Source: a bacterium
GTDB taxonomy: Bacteria; Planctomycetota; J058; JAJDCP01
Reading direction: 5' to 3'
Length of the DNA: 29,924 nt
Assembly (NCBI GenBank): GCA_030428695.1
Contig: JAUIEM010000072.1
Location: forward strand, 1-29,924
The position numbers and the translations under genes are program-made. Positions 7,437 to 14,969 of the stretch are shown one piece after another. Under the pieces are notes generated by a model. That model made no database searches. It was given only the letters and a program-made list of their open reading frames with translations, and had not been told where the DNA came from. Position 1 is the stretch's first letter; every line of letters starts with the position of its first letter.

Positions 7437-8354
7437 TCAATATCCGCGCGCCGCCAGGTCGAGGGCGATCGCGGTGTAGAAGGGGAAGGGGTCGAACACG
7501 GCGGGGCGGGCGCCGGCGAGGTCGCCGTGATCGGCGAGCTCGACCCCGCGCCACAGCCCCCACATCGCCGAGCTGACCGGCACCAGGCCGTCGTTGTCGC
7601 CGCCGCCGGCGAAGACGAAGGGCCAGGAGCCGGCGTAGTTGACCGAGACCGGCACGCCGGTCTGGCCGACGGGGTCGGCGATCCCGGCGAAGCTCTGGTA
7701 GAAGACCCGCGGATCGTCCGGGTGCGCGGGGTTGAACACCGTCTGCATGGCGGTGGTGTTGACCTCGCCCAGGAGCGCGAGGTTCATCCCGAAGGCTCCG
7801 AGCAGGATGTTGGTCAGGGTCTGCTGGAAGGGCATCGTGTTCGCCGCCAGGATCATGTCGACGATCGGCGTCCCACGATGGGGCGAGCCGAGGGTGGTCA
7901 GGCTGACGACCTTGTCGGCCATGCCGGGCAGGCCGATCAGCGCCCGGGCATCGATACCGCCGAGGCTGTGGGCGATCAGGTTGACCCGGGTGGTCGGCGC
8001 CGGGAAGGCGGCGAGAATCTGCGCGCGCAGCACGTCCGCCCGCTGGGTGACCGGAAGCTGCGAGGACACCTGGGTCTCGAGCACGGTGAAGCCGAGGCTG
8101 TCGAGGAACTGCGGGACGCCGTGGAAGTAGTCGGGCTGGGTCATGCCCCCCGCCCCGTGCATCAGCACCAGCGGGTAGCGGGTCAGGGTCGTCCCTGCGG
8201 GCGGACGCGGCGAGGCAGCGGGCGGCGTCGTCGGAGCCGGTGCGCTGGGAGCGGTGGCGCCCGCGCCGGTCGCGGAGGCTTCGTCGGAGCCGGAGGAGGC
8301 GTTGCAGCCGGCGAGCCAGAGGCTGAGCAGCAGCAGGGGGAGGACGATCTTCAT
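7437..8354 (-). CDS. Lipoprotein lipase/esterase, alpha/beta hydrolase
   Basis: 305 residues. A lipoprotein signal peptide ends in the lipobox LAGC (Cys17), followed by a Ser/Thr/Ala/Pro-rich linker (18-55) that would hold the enzyme off the membrane. The catalytic domain shows the oxyanion region LMHGAGG (64-70), nucleophile elbow AHSLGG (Ser130), acid in GDNDGLVP (Asp255) and His276 in ADHGDL. This order matches bacterial triacylglycerol lipases of the Pseudomonas/Burkholderia kind. Likely role: hydrolysis of lipid esters at the cell surface or in the periplasm. ATG 8354 has GGAGAT about 7 bases upstream. No foldase (Lif) gene is adjacent. Substrate specificity cannot be read from sequence. 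Confidence 0.87.
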   Translation of the reverse strand: MKIVLPLLLLSLWLAGCNASSGSDEASATGAGATAPSAPAPTTPPAASPRPPAGTTLTRYPLVLMHGAGGMTQPDYFHGVPQFLDSLGFTVLETQVSSQLPVTQRADVLRAQILAAFPAPTTRVNLIAHSLGGIDARALIGLPGMADKVVSLTTLGSPHRGTPIVDMILAANTMPFQQTLTNILLGAFGMNLALLGEVNTTAMQTVFNPAHPDDPRVFYQSFAGIADPVGQTGVPVSVNYAGSWPFVFAGGGDNDGLVPVSSAMWGLWRGVELADHGDLAGARPAVFDPFPFYTAIALDLAARGY

Positions 8355-8380
8355 CGGCGGATCTCCGTGGATTCCACCAG

Positions 8381-8409
8381 ATCAAACCATGTTTCATTCA
8401 AAGATTCAA
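8381..8409 (-). promoter_or_regulatory. Promoter of the lipase gene
   Basis: On the minus strand TTGAAT (8409-8404), 17 bases, TTTGAT (8386-8381), in a locally AT-rich stretch unusual for this window. The lipase ATG is about 27 bases below the -10. Confidence 0.55.
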
Positions 8410-8458
8410 ACGCTATTTGATTTTGCTGGCGCGGGAGGCTGCGGAGGATCGTCCGGAA

Positions 8459-8505
8459 GCGGCGACCCCCCGCCTTCTGCGAGCGTTTCAGGCAGCAGTC
8501 GCCGC
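8459..8505 (-). terminator. Possible stem-loop after the DJ-1 gene
   Basis: GCGGCGAC (8459-8466) is complementary to GTCGCCGC (8498-8505), with a 31-base loop, immediately below the stop of the minus-strand gene at 8508. There is no T tract, so this is weak. Confidence 0.3.
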
Positions 8506-8507
8506 CC

Positions 8508-9059
8508 TCAGCCGAGCGCGCGCTCCAGCGCCCGGCGCCGCTCCGGGGTCAGGCCGACGACCCGGTGCAGGATCTCGAGGGCGAAGGGCAGCCACGCCGT
8601 CGCTCGCGCGGTGACGATGGCGTCGTCGGCGTGCAGGAGCGCGTCGCTCCAGCGGGCACCATCGAAGTGTCCGGCGAGGAACTCCCTCGCGGCAGCGTCG
8701 AAGCCGTGGGCGACCTCCCTGCCGCGAAGGAGCCCGGCGCGGGCGAGGAAGAACGGGCCGGCGCAGATCGCCCCGAGCAGGGCCCCGGCCCCGTGCATCG
8801 CCCGCAGCCGGTCGAAGATGCTCGGATCCTCGTAGACCGAGGCGAAGTCGCCGCCGGGAACGAGGCCGACGCGGTAGCGCTCCGGTTCGATGTCCGCGTA
8901 GCCGAGGTCGGCGAGGAAGCGCATGCCCGACGCCCCGCGCAGGGGCCCGCCGTCAGGGGTGGCGACCTCGACGGGGAAGGTGGGATCGAGCAGCTGGGCG
9001 GCGAGGATCACCTCGCGCTCGATGCAGCCGGGATAGAGGACGACCAGCGTGCGCTTCAT
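8508..9059 (-). CDS. DJ-1/PfpI family protein
   Basis: 183 residues with the class I glutamine-amidotransferase-like fold of the DJ-1/PfpI superfamily. The nucleophile-elbow Cys is in GAICAGP (Cys99), with an acidic partner near the N-terminus (CIEREV, Glu14 or Glu16) and VPGGDF (67-72) as the expected Gly-Gly loop. Members act as glyoxalase/deglycase-like enzymes, chaperones, proteases or regulators; I cannot choose among these. Its ATG overlaps the stop of the upstream TetR gene (ATGA), so the two form an operon, and the regulator probably controls it. No signal peptide, so cytoplasmic. Confidence 0.82.
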   Translation of the reverse strand: MKRTLVVLYPGCIEREVILAAQLLDPTFPVEVATPDGGPLRGASGMRFLADLGYADIEPERYRVGLVPGGDFASVYEDPSIFDRLRAMHGAGALLGAICAGPFFLARAGLLRGREVAHGFDAAAREFLAGHFDGARWSDALLHADDAIVTARATAWLPFALEILHRVVGLTPERRRALERALG

Positions 9060-9676
9060 CCGACGCACTCCCGCAGTCCGGCCGCCGCGAAGCGCACCAG
9101 ACGCTCGACCATCGCGTCCTCGTCGTCGAAGCGCAGGCGGCCGCCGCTCAGGGCCTCGGGATCCGGCCAGCCGGCCCAGGCGCCGTCGATGGCGTTGGTC
9201 AGGAAGTGCATCCGCCAGAACAGCTCGACCAGCGGCGCCCCGGGCAGGGCCGCCGCGAGCGCGCGGCCGAAGGCCTCGACCGTCGCGCCGACACGACCGC
9301 GCTGGAAGACCGCGGCGCGCACCTCGGGGCTCTCGAGCTCGAGCCGTCGGTAGAGCCGCAGGAACACGGGAAAAGCCCGGCACATCGCGGCGGTCGGGGC
9401 GATGTAGGCGCGCAGGATCGCCTCGAGCGAGGCGCCGTCCCGGACCTCGGACAGGCGCGCCAGGCGTCGCTGGTTCAGCGCCCGCAGGCGCGTGCCACAG
9501 AGGGCCTGGACGAGCCCGAGCTTCGAGCCGAAGTGGTAGTTCACCGCGGCGATGTTCGCCCCGGCATGCCGGGTCAGCTCGCGCAACGACACGCCGCCGA
9601 CGCCGCGCGCGGAGAACAGCTCCTCCGCCGCCTCGAGCAGGCGCTCCCGGGTGTCTTCGGCGCGGCTTTGGGGCAT
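9056..9676 (-). CDS. TetR family transcriptional regulator
   Basis: 206 residues. The N-terminal helix-turn-helix is typical: TRERLLEAAEELF, then SLRELTRHAGANIAAVNYHFGSK (about 30-52). The C-terminal ligand-binding region (60-206) is alpha-helical and unlike well-known subfamilies. ATG 9676 is chosen over an upstream in-frame codon because GGAGG lies 6 bases before it and the helix-turn-helix starts at once. Its promoter (-10 TACAGT at 9705-9700) shares its -35 with a divergent promoter, so self-repression would also affect the gene at 9793. The effector is unknown. Confidence 0.85.
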   Translation of the reverse strand: MPQSRAEDTRERLLEAAEELFSARGVGGVSLRELTRHAGANIAAVNYHFGSKLGLVQALCGTRLRALNQRRLARLSEVRDGASLEAILRAYIAPTAAMCRAFPVFLRLYRRLELESPEVRAAVFQRGRVGATVEAFGRALAAALPGAPLVELFWRMHFLTNAIDGAWAGWPDPEALSGGRLRFDDEDAMVERLVRFAAAGLRECVG

Positions 9677-9699
9677 CGGGCCCTCCAGGTTCCGCCCAG

Positions 9700-9750
9700 A
9701 CTGTAGCAGGTCGGCGCGCCGTTGCCATCCGTCCGGCCATGCGGTAGCCT
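9700..9750. promoter_or_regulatory. Back-to-back promoters sharing one -35 (TTGCCAT)
   Basis: Plus strand: TTGCCA (9722-9727), 17 bases, TAGCCT (9745-9750). Minus strand: ATGGCA (9728-9723), 17 bases, TACAGT (9705-9700). The -35 boxes overlap by five bases within TTGCCAT, so RNA polymerase could occupy only one direction at a time. The same layout recurs at 20236-20286. Confidence 0.6.
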
Positions 9751-9792
9751 CCACCAGACCCTGGAGCCGCGGCTCCCAGCCCCCGGTGCCCG

Positions 9793-10794
9793 ATGCGCAG
9801 CCTCCTTCTCCTCGTCCTCGTCGCCAGCCTCGCGGCCGACACCGTGCGCGACGATCGCACGGTCGGCGACCGCGCGGCCGGATGGGCCCTGCAGCTGCCG
9901 CCGGGCATCTGGGAGTGGACGCCGACCGAGGGCCCGGCCACCTTCCGCCAGCTCAGCACGGGGCGACGGGTCGCGGTCGACCGCGAGCTGCTGCAAGCCC
10001 CGCTGACCGCCGTCGACTACGCGGCGCTCGTGCTCGCCGACGGCTCGTCGGCCCTGCCCGATGTCGACCTGCGGGTCGGGACCGAGAGCGTCGGGGTGTT
10101 CACCGCCCAGCTGCACCTCGAGGGCCTGCTCGAAGGCATCGACACCGCGCTCGTTCAGTGGTTCTGCCCGAGCGCCGACGGGGCCGCGATGCTCGTCGTC
10201 ACCCTGAGCGGGCCCCGGGGAGACTTCGCCGCCTGGGAGAGCGAGCGCGGCGCCCTGCTGGCCAGCTTCACAAACGGCGCCGAGGCCGGCGCCCTGCTCG
10301 CGGACGCGGCCCCGCCGGCCGCCTCGGTGCGAACCGACCCGTCGCGTTGGGCAGCGGCCGGCGCGGTCGACACGGACGGTTACACCAACCCGCTGCTCGG
10401 GCTGACCTGGACCCTGTCCGGCTGGGAGCTCGAGGCGCAGGATGAAGGCGGGATGCTCGTCTCCGGCACCGGCCCCGAGGGCCGCAAGCTGCTGCTCAGC
10501 GCCGAGCTGCTCGCCGCCCCCCTCGACCTTCCGACCTACCTCGCGGCGATGCAGCGGCGGCTCGAGACCCGCCTCCTGACCACGATCGACGAGCGCTGGC
10601 CCCGTACCGAGGGCGCCTGGGCGACGGTCGCCTACCGCCTCGGCGAGCACGAGCTGGTGCAGGTGGTGCGGGTCTCGGTGCAGCGCTCCAGCGCCCTGGT
10701 GCTGACCCTGCGCGGCCCCCTCGAGAGCCAGGAGACGCTGCTCGCGCAGGCGGAGAGCCTGCGCGCGGGCCTCGCCCTCAGCGACTGGGAGTGA
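9793..10794 (+). CDS. Secreted protein with an internally duplicated domain, unknown function
   Basis: 333 residues with a signal peptide (MRSLLLLVLVASLAA, cleavage before Asp16). The mature protein appears to be two copies of a domain of about 150 residues. GWALQLPPGIWEW with VDRELLQAPLTAVDYAALV in the first half parallels TWTLSGWELEA with LSAELLAAPLDLPTYLAAM in the second, and VTLSGPRGDFAAWESERGAL parallels LTLRGPLESQETLLAQAESL. The spacing of hydrophobic strands around a closing LTL-x-GP motif suggests a Mog1/PsbP-like or DcrB-like fold, which is inference only. Located in the periplasm or outside the cell. No good Shine-Dalgarno is seen, but the promoter at 9722-9750 gives a leader of about 36 bases. 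Its last 17 bases overlap the convergent gene. Confidence 0.65.
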   Translation: MRSLLLLVLVASLAADTVRDDRTVGDRAAGWALQLPPGIWEWTPTEGPATFRQLSTGRRVAVDRELLQAPLTAVDYAALVLADGSSALPDVDLRVGTESVGVFTAQLHLEGLLEGIDTALVQWFCPSADGAAMLVVTLSGPRGDFAAWESERGALLASFTNGAEAGALLADAAPPAASVRTDPSRWAAAGAVDTDGYTNPLLGLTWTLSGWELEAQDEGGMLVSGTGPEGRKLLLSAELLAAPLDLPTYLAAMQRRLETRLLTTIDERWPRTEGAWATVAYRLGEHELVQVVRVSVQRSSALVLTLRGPLESQETLLAQAESLRAGLALSDWE

Positions 10795-11485
10795 TCCCGA
10801 CCTGCACGTCCGCGCCGTCGGCGGGCAAGCGCGCCGGGTCGGCCTCCTCGTTCCCCCCGAGGAACAGCCCCCAGACCTCGAGCCTGGGCTTGAAGCTCTC
10901 GCGCAGCTCGACCAGCGGGACCGTCTGCAGGCTCCCCTCGGCGTCCTTCCAGCGCAGGAAGAGCTCGGCGTCCTCGCCCCAGGCCTCGCTGAAGTCGCGC
11001 CAGACCGCCGGCTCCATGCCCGCCAGCGCCTCGTAGGCCTTGCTACCGAAGCCCGCCGGCGGCGGCTCGGGGATGACCAGGTACTCGAGCATCTGCAGCC
11101 GCGCCCCGCCTTCGAAGCAGCGCGCCGGGTAGAAGATGATCGTGCGGCCGACGGCGTCCTTGCCCAGCCCGAGCTTCCAGGCCAGGTGCGGGGCGAGCTC
11201 GGTGAGCCGGCGTCCGGCGAGCGCCGCGCGCAGCTCGACGCGCAGCTCCTGGAATGCACGGGCGACCCGCGCGCGGCCGAGGTCGGTCCCGCACAGCGCC
11301 TCGAGCTCGAGCAACAGCGCCGCCCCCTCCACGCCCTGGGCAGAGGCGGCCTCCTCGACCGCCGCGAAGACCTCGGGCGGGGCGCGATCGCACAGCTCGG
11401 CGAGCAGCGTGTTGGCATCCGCGTGGGCCTCCTGGGCGAAGGTGGACGGGACGAACAGAAGAAGCGTGAGCACGACGTTGCGCAT
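10778..11485 (-). CDS. Secreted hypothetical protein
   Basis: 235 residues. Signal peptide MRNVVLTLLLFVPSTFA, cleaved before Gln18. The mature part is acidic and largely helical in its first half (ANTLLAELCDRAPPEVFAAVEEAA), with two cysteines (CDRAP, LEALCGTD) that could pair in the periplasm. The second half is beta-like (GRTIIFYPARCFEGGARLQMLEYLVIPEP). I recognise no family. ATG 11485 is supported by the signal peptide and GGAGGG upstream. It converges with the preceding gene and overlaps it by 17 bases. Confidence 0.65.
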   Translation of the reverse strand: MRNVVLTLLLFVPSTFAQEAHADANTLLAELCDRAPPEVFAAVEEAASAQGVEGAALLLELEALCGTDLGRARVARAFQELRVELRAALAGRRLTELAPHLAWKLGLGKDAVGRTIIFYPARCFEGGARLQMLEYLVIPEPPPAGFGSKAYEALAGMEPAVWRDFSEAWGEDAELFLRWKDAEGSLQTVPLVELRESFKPRLEVWGLFLGGNEEADPARLPADGADVQVGITPSR

Positions 11486-11572
11486 GGGTTCCCTCCCTGC
11501 TTGGCCATGCAGGTCAGCATTGCAACCGGGGTGCCGGCGCGAGCCGGCGTGCGGTCGCCATGCTCTCGGGGT

Positions 11573-11595
11573 CGCTGGTCAGATGTTGACCAGCG
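11573..11595. promoter_or_regulatory. Perfect 9+9 palindrome, operator-like
   Basis: CGCTGGTCA (11573-11581), GATGT, TGACCAGCG (11587-11595): a perfect dyad with a 5-base centre in the gap between two divergent genes. It could be a regulator site or a small hairpin. Confidence 0.45.
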
Positions 11596-11624
11596 GGCCG
11601 CGCTGGAATGACCTGACAGCGAGG

Positions 11625-11662
11625 TGGTTCGTGGCGAAAAGAAGTGAACCGACCACGAACCA
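11625..11662. promoter_or_regulatory. 10-base inverted repeat upstream of the antitoxin-like gene
   Basis: TGGTTCGTGG (11625-11634) and CCACGAACCA (11653-11662) are exact complements, 18 bases apart. They lie about 50 bases before the ribbon-helix-helix gene. Antitoxins of this class usually bind such repeats in their own promoter, so this is a good candidate operator; binding itself is inferred. Confidence 0.5.
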
Positions 11663-11710
11663 GACCGGGTGCCTGGTACGCTGAGGGTGAGCAGCGCGGG
11701 GAGTAATGTG

Positions 11711-12055
11711 ATGGGCAACTCGTTCACGATCCACAACCTCGATCCGGTCACCGCGAAAATGCTGCGGTCGCGAGCAGAGAGCGAGGGCCTCAGCTTGAAC
11801 CGCATGGTCAAGAAACTGCTCGCGCAGGCTCTCGGGGTGATTCCCCCCGACACCCGAGCCCGGGAACGCGAATTCGAAGAGTTTTGCGGCATCTGGAGCG
11901 CCGAAGAGGCCCAGGAATTCGAGAACGCCGTCTCCGACCTCGGACAGGTCGATCCCGGAGATTGGTCAGTTCTCGAAGTACGACGGGAGGGGGTGAAGAG
12001 GCCGTCTCACGAGTCCAGCCACGTACGCATTCTCCCGCTTCGCGGGCGGGGGTAA
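11711..12055 (+). CDS. Ribbon-helix-helix antitoxin-like protein (FitA/VapB type), orphan
   Basis: 114 residues from ATG 11711 (GGGGAG about 7 bases upstream). Residues 1-40 fit an Arc/FitA-like DNA-binding fold: strand SFTIHNLDP, then helix TAKMLRSRAESEGLSLNRMVKKLLAQAL. Residues 55-85 (FEEFCGIWSAEEAQEFENAV...DPGDW) resemble the toxin-wrapping tail of VapB/FitA antitoxins, which usually ends near the Asp-Trp. Here the frame runs on for about 29 residues (from SVLEVRREG) into GGGGTAAACCCC-type repeat DNA and stops. No PIN-domain toxin follows. The tail is therefore probably a non-native extension caused by rearrangement or repeat insertion. The alternative is a solitary DNA-binding regulator. 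Confidence 0.65.
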   Translation: MGNSFTIHNLDPVTAKMLRSRAESEGLSLNRMVKKLLAQALGVIPPDTRAREREFEEFCGIWSAEEAQEFENAVSDLGQVDPGDWSVLEVRREGVKRPSHESSHVRILPLRGRG

Positions 12056-12296
12056 ACCCCTCCCCTACATTCGGATAGGACCATCAGCCCAAGCGAGGCA
12101 TAGCTCGTTTGCCCCATGTCCGAGATCACCCGCGGGGTGCGTCGGAATCCAATGTAGGGGCGGGGTTTACCCCCGCCCGCCGCAGGCGTTGGGACGTGCG
12201 TCATCGGGTTCTGTGAGACAGCCTCGTGAGCCCCTCCCCTACCACGGTGTGTAGGTTCTTTCCGGGGGCGGGGTTACCCCCCGCCAGCCGGACCGG
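12044..12296. repeat. Cluster of GGGGTTTACCCC-type palindromic repeats
   Basis: Three modules are visible. GGGGGTAAACCCCTCCCCTAC starts near 12048. Its inverted partner GTAGGGGCGGGGTTTACCCC starts near 12154, and the two share about 30 bases of complementarity around a 75-base centre. A third, more degraded unit has CCCCTCCCCTACCACGG near 12231 and GGGGGCGGGGTTACCCCCCGCC near 12264. They fill the gap between the antitoxin-like gene and the end of yifB. The same family forms the 1923-2222 insertion. No transposase is present. No other gene is supported between 12056 and 12315. Confidence 0.75.
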
Positions 12297-12315
12297 TACA
12301 GAAGCCAAGAGACCC

Positions 12316-13824
12316 TCACCCCACGGGCGCCCCGATCACCTCCGGCAGCGCCCGGAACTGCAGCGCCTCGGCGACATGCTCTTCGCAGACCTGCTCGCTC
12401 TCTTCGAGGTCGGCGACCGTCCGCGCGACCCGGAAAGTCTTCCCCAGCCCCCGCGCCGACAGGCCGAGGGGGGCGACGGCGCCGAGCATCATGCGACGGG
12501 CGGCGGGCGCGAGGGTCGGGTCCTTGAGCCAGGCCCCGCTCGACAGCCGTCCGTTGGCCCGCTCCCCGCGCGCCGCCTGCACCGCACGCGCTGCGAGCAC
12601 CCGGGCGCGGAGCCCGTCGGAGGTGAAGGCGCTCGGCCGCTCGAGCTCCTCGGCCGGCACCCGCGGGACCTGCAGCCGCAGGTCGATGCGGTCGAGCAGC
12701 GGCCCGGAGAGCCGCCCCTGGTAGCCCTTGATCTCGAGGGGGCTGCAGCGGCAGGGACGGCAACCGTCACCGTGGTAGCCGCAGGGGCAGGGGTTCATCG
12801 CGAGCAGCAGCAGCACGTCCCCCGGGAAGCTGAAGGTCGCCCGGGCCCGCGCGACCGTCACCATGCCCGACTCGAGGGGCTGGCGGAGGAGCTCGAGGAT
12901 GCGCCGCGGGAACTCGACGACCTCATCGAGGAACAAGACGCCGTGGTGGGCGAGGCTGAGCTCTCCCGGCCGCGGGAAGCTGCCGCCCCCGACCAGGCCG
13001 GCGGAGCTCGTCGTGTGGTGCGGCGCGCGAAAGGGCCGCCGACGCGGCAGCTCGCGGCCGCGCCAGAGGCCGGCGGCGCTGGTGATCTCCGCGACCTCGA
13101 CCGCCTCGTCCGGGCTGAGCGGCGGCAGGATCCCCGGCAGCCGCTCGGCGAGCATCGTCTTGCCGCTGCCCGGCGGCCCGACCAGCAGGGCGCTGTGGTG
13201 GCCGGCCGCCGCGATCAGCATCCCGCGCTGGGCGAGCGCCTGACCGCGCACATCCGCCATGTCCGGAAAGGGCAGCTCGACCGTGTCGAAGCTGCCGGGG
13301 GTGACCGGCTGCGCCCGCTGGCGTCCGCTGACGATCGCCGCGGCCTCGGCCAGGGAGTCGACCGCGAACACCTCCAGGCCGGCGACCAGCGAGGCCTCGG
13401 CGGCGTTCTCGCGGCCGACCAGCAGGCGCGCGCAGCCCGAGCGCAGCAGCGCCGACGCCAGGGGCAGCGCCCCGCGCACCGGGCGCACGCCGCCGTCGAG
13501 GGAGAGCGCGCCGAACGCGCCCCAGCCTTCCGGTAGGGTCAGCTGCCCCGAGGAGGCGAGCAGCGCGAGGGCGATCGGCAGGTCGTAGAGCGCCCCCTCC
13601 TTGCGCAGGTCTCCGGGGGCGAGGTTGACGGTCACCCGGCGCTGGGGGCGTTTGAAGCCCGCGTTTCCGAGAGCCGAGCGGACCCGCTCCCGCGATTCCC
13701 GCACCGCCGCGTCCGGCAGCCCGACGATGACGAAACCGGGCAGCCCCGCCCCGTGGTCGACTTCGACCTCCACCCGCGCGCCGTGCACGCCCTGCAGGGT
13801 CGCCGAGGTGATGCGTGCGAGCAT
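12316..13824 (-). CDS. YifB/ComM family Mg-chelatase-like AAA+ ATPase
   Basis: 502 residues, the normal length for YifB/ComM. The N-terminal Lon-like ChlI domain (SATLQGVHGARVEVEVDHGAGLPGF...VGLPDAAVRESRERV) occupies about 1-170. The AAA+ core has Walker A GPPGSGKT (216-223), PFRAPHHTTSSAGLVGGG, Walker B LFLDE (297-301) and the family's Cys cluster NPCPCGYHGDGCRPCRC (344-360). A C-terminal Mg-chelatase lid follows. In Gram-negative bacteria ComM is a hexameric helicase promoting branch migration during natural transformation; related proteins are widespread, so a DNA recombination role is likely but unproved here. ATG 13824 lies 2 bases after the stop of the upstream gene, so the pair is co-transcribed. 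Confidence 0.93.
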   Translation of the reverse strand: MLARITSATLQGVHGARVEVEVDHGAGLPGFVIVGLPDAAVRESRERVRSALGNAGFKRPQRRVTVNLAPGDLRKEGALYDLPIALALLASSGQLTLPEGWGAFGALSLDGGVRPVRGALPLASALLRSGCARLLVGRENAAEASLVAGLEVFAVDSLAEAAAIVSGRQRAQPVTPGSFDTVELPFPDMADVRGQALAQRGMLIAAAGHHSALLVGPPGSGKTMLAERLPGILPPLSPDEAVEVAEITSAAGLWRGRELPRRRPFRAPHHTTSSAGLVGGGSFPRPGELSLAHHGVLFLDEVVEFPRRILELLRQPLESGMVTVARARATFSFPGDVLLLLAMNPCPCGYHGDGCRPCRCSPLEIKGYQGRLSGPLLDRIDLRLQVPRVPAEELERPSAFTSDGLRARVLAARAVQAARGERANGRLSSGAWLKDPTLAPAARRMMLGAVAPLGLSARGLGKTFRVARTVADLEESEQVCEEHVAEALQFRALPEVIGAPVG

Positions 13825-13826
13825 GC

Positions 13827-14204
13827 TCAACCTCCTCGCGGCAGGGTGATCAGCGCGCTGTCGCCGACCCGCGGCTCGCCCTCGGCCAGCCGCACGCTCG
13901 CGAAGCGCTCCAGGGCGAACCACACATGCCCGCGGGCGACCTCGCGGTGGCCGCGCAGGAAGCGGCAGGCGAAGCCGGACCGAAGGCCTGCCTCCTGCCC
14001 GGCGGAGATCGCGACCAGCCCGGGGACCTCGCCGGTCTCGACGACCGTGCACGAGACCAGCGCGTCGAGTGGCGTGTAGCCGTCCTCGTCCGGTGGATCG
14101 GAGTCGAGCGCCTCGGACGGATGGGGCCAGGCCAGCGCCAGGCACAACGACGGTCCGACCAGCACACCGAGAGCGAGCAGGCACCAGCAGAGAGAAGTCG
14201 ACAT
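13827..14204 (-). CDS. Small membrane-anchored or exported protein upstream of yifB, unknown
   Basis: 125 residues. A hydrophobic N-terminus (residues 5-26, CWCLLALGVLVGPSLCLALAW) serves as an anchor or uncleaved signal, followed by an acidic patch (DSDPPDEDGYT) and a probably beta-rich C-terminal domain (VSCTVVETGEVPGLVAISAG...HVWFALERFASVRLAEGEP). I recognise no family. GGAGG stands about 8 bases before ATG 14204. The gene ends 2 bases before the yifB start, so both share a transcript, but functional linkage is only suggested by position. The 205-base gap to the divergent gene holds the promoter at 14361 and no other gene that I see. Confidence 0.6.
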   Translation of the reverse strand: MSTSLCWCLLALGVLVGPSLCLALAWPHPSEALDSDPPDEDGYTPLDALVSCTVVETGEVPGLVAISAGQEAGLRSGFACRFLRGHREVARGHVWFALERFASVRLAEGEPRVGDSALITLPRGG

Positions 14205-14360
14205 CGGGGGTTCCTCCAGGATTTCGTGTCGGGCTTCCTGGAGCAATTGCGTTGCCAGCCGAAAACCCCCCGTTTCGGTCGCGAAAGCGCGCCCCTTGCA
14301 GACCGCGGGGACGCAAGCTGGACAGGGATGTTGCAGTCGCCGCCTCCGCCGATCCCCCGT

Positions 14361-14389
14361 TTGCACGCCACGCACCGCCCGCCTACACT
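14361..14389 (+). promoter_or_regulatory. Promoter of the Cys-cluster protein gene
   Basis: TTGCAC (14361-14366), 17 bases, TACACT (14384-14389). The ATG at 14410 is 20 bases further on, so the leader is very short; no clear Shine-Dalgarno is present. Confidence 0.6.
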
Positions 14390-14409
14390 CCCCCAACCGA
14401 GGACTTCCC

Positions 14410-14931
14410 ATGCCCCCCGAGCTCTGGCCCGACGTCCGCCGCCTGTGCATGACCTGCATCTCCGCGCGCTGCCGCCGCGAAGGCGCGTACTGCTGCCGGA
14501 AGCTCGACGTGTACGTCAGCGAGAAGGAGCGCGAGCGCATCGAGCAGCGCCTCGATGAGATCGCCGTCTTCGCGCCCTGGCTGCGGCTCGCCGGAGACAC
14601 CTACGACGACGTCTTCGCCGCGGAGGAAGAGGCGGGGCTGCGCATCGAGCACCGCGCCGACGGGGGCTGCTCCTTCCTGTTCCGCGACGCCGAGGGCGCC
14701 GAGCGCTGCGCGATCCACGCCGCGGCCCTGGCGGCCGGCGACGACCCGCTGCGGCTCAAGCCCCGCACCTGCGCGACCTGGCCCCTGGCGCTCTCCGACG
14801 CCAGCGTCGACCTGGTCCGCGAGGCCCACGCCTACGGCTGCGTCGGCGAGCCCCGAGACGGAGCGCCGCGCCTGATCGACCAGGCCCACGCCCTGCTCGA
14901 GGAAGGCTCGCGCCGCGCGCCGCCGACTTGA
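14410..14931 (+). CDS. YkgJ/DUF3109-like cysteine-cluster protein
   Basis: 173 residues, cytoplasmic. The cysteine layout is C13xxC16...C21...C28C29 at the N-terminus, then GGC87SF, ERC100AIH and RTC121ATWPL. This spacing resembles YkgJ-type zinc- or iron-sulphur-binding proteins, in which the last segment normally reads C-x-IYxxRPxxCRxYP; here a comparable LKPRTCATWPLAL is seen. These proteins have no established reaction. Start ATG 14410 follows the TTGCAC/TACACT promoter by 20 bases. The reading frame is open further upstream, but that stretch contains the promoter. The next gene starts 38 bases after the stop, with a TAGACT -10-like site between, so it may be partly independent. Confidence 0.7.
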   Translation: MPPELWPDVRRLCMTCISARCRREGAYCCRKLDVYVSEKERERIEQRLDEIAVFAPWLRLAGDTYDDVFAAEEEAGLRIEHRADGGCSFLFRDAEGAERCAIHAAALAAGDDPLRLKPRTCATWPLALSDASVDLVREAHAYGCVGEPRDGAPRLIDQAHALLEEGSRRAPPT

Positions 14932-14969
14932 TAGACTCGGTGGATCATCCTCCGGAGGAGCTTCCACCG

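Noticed and set aside
12056..12315. A hidden VapC/FitB toxin remnant after the antitoxin-like gene
   Set aside because: No frame shows a PIN-domain motif; the stretch is repeat DNA plus short unique sequence.
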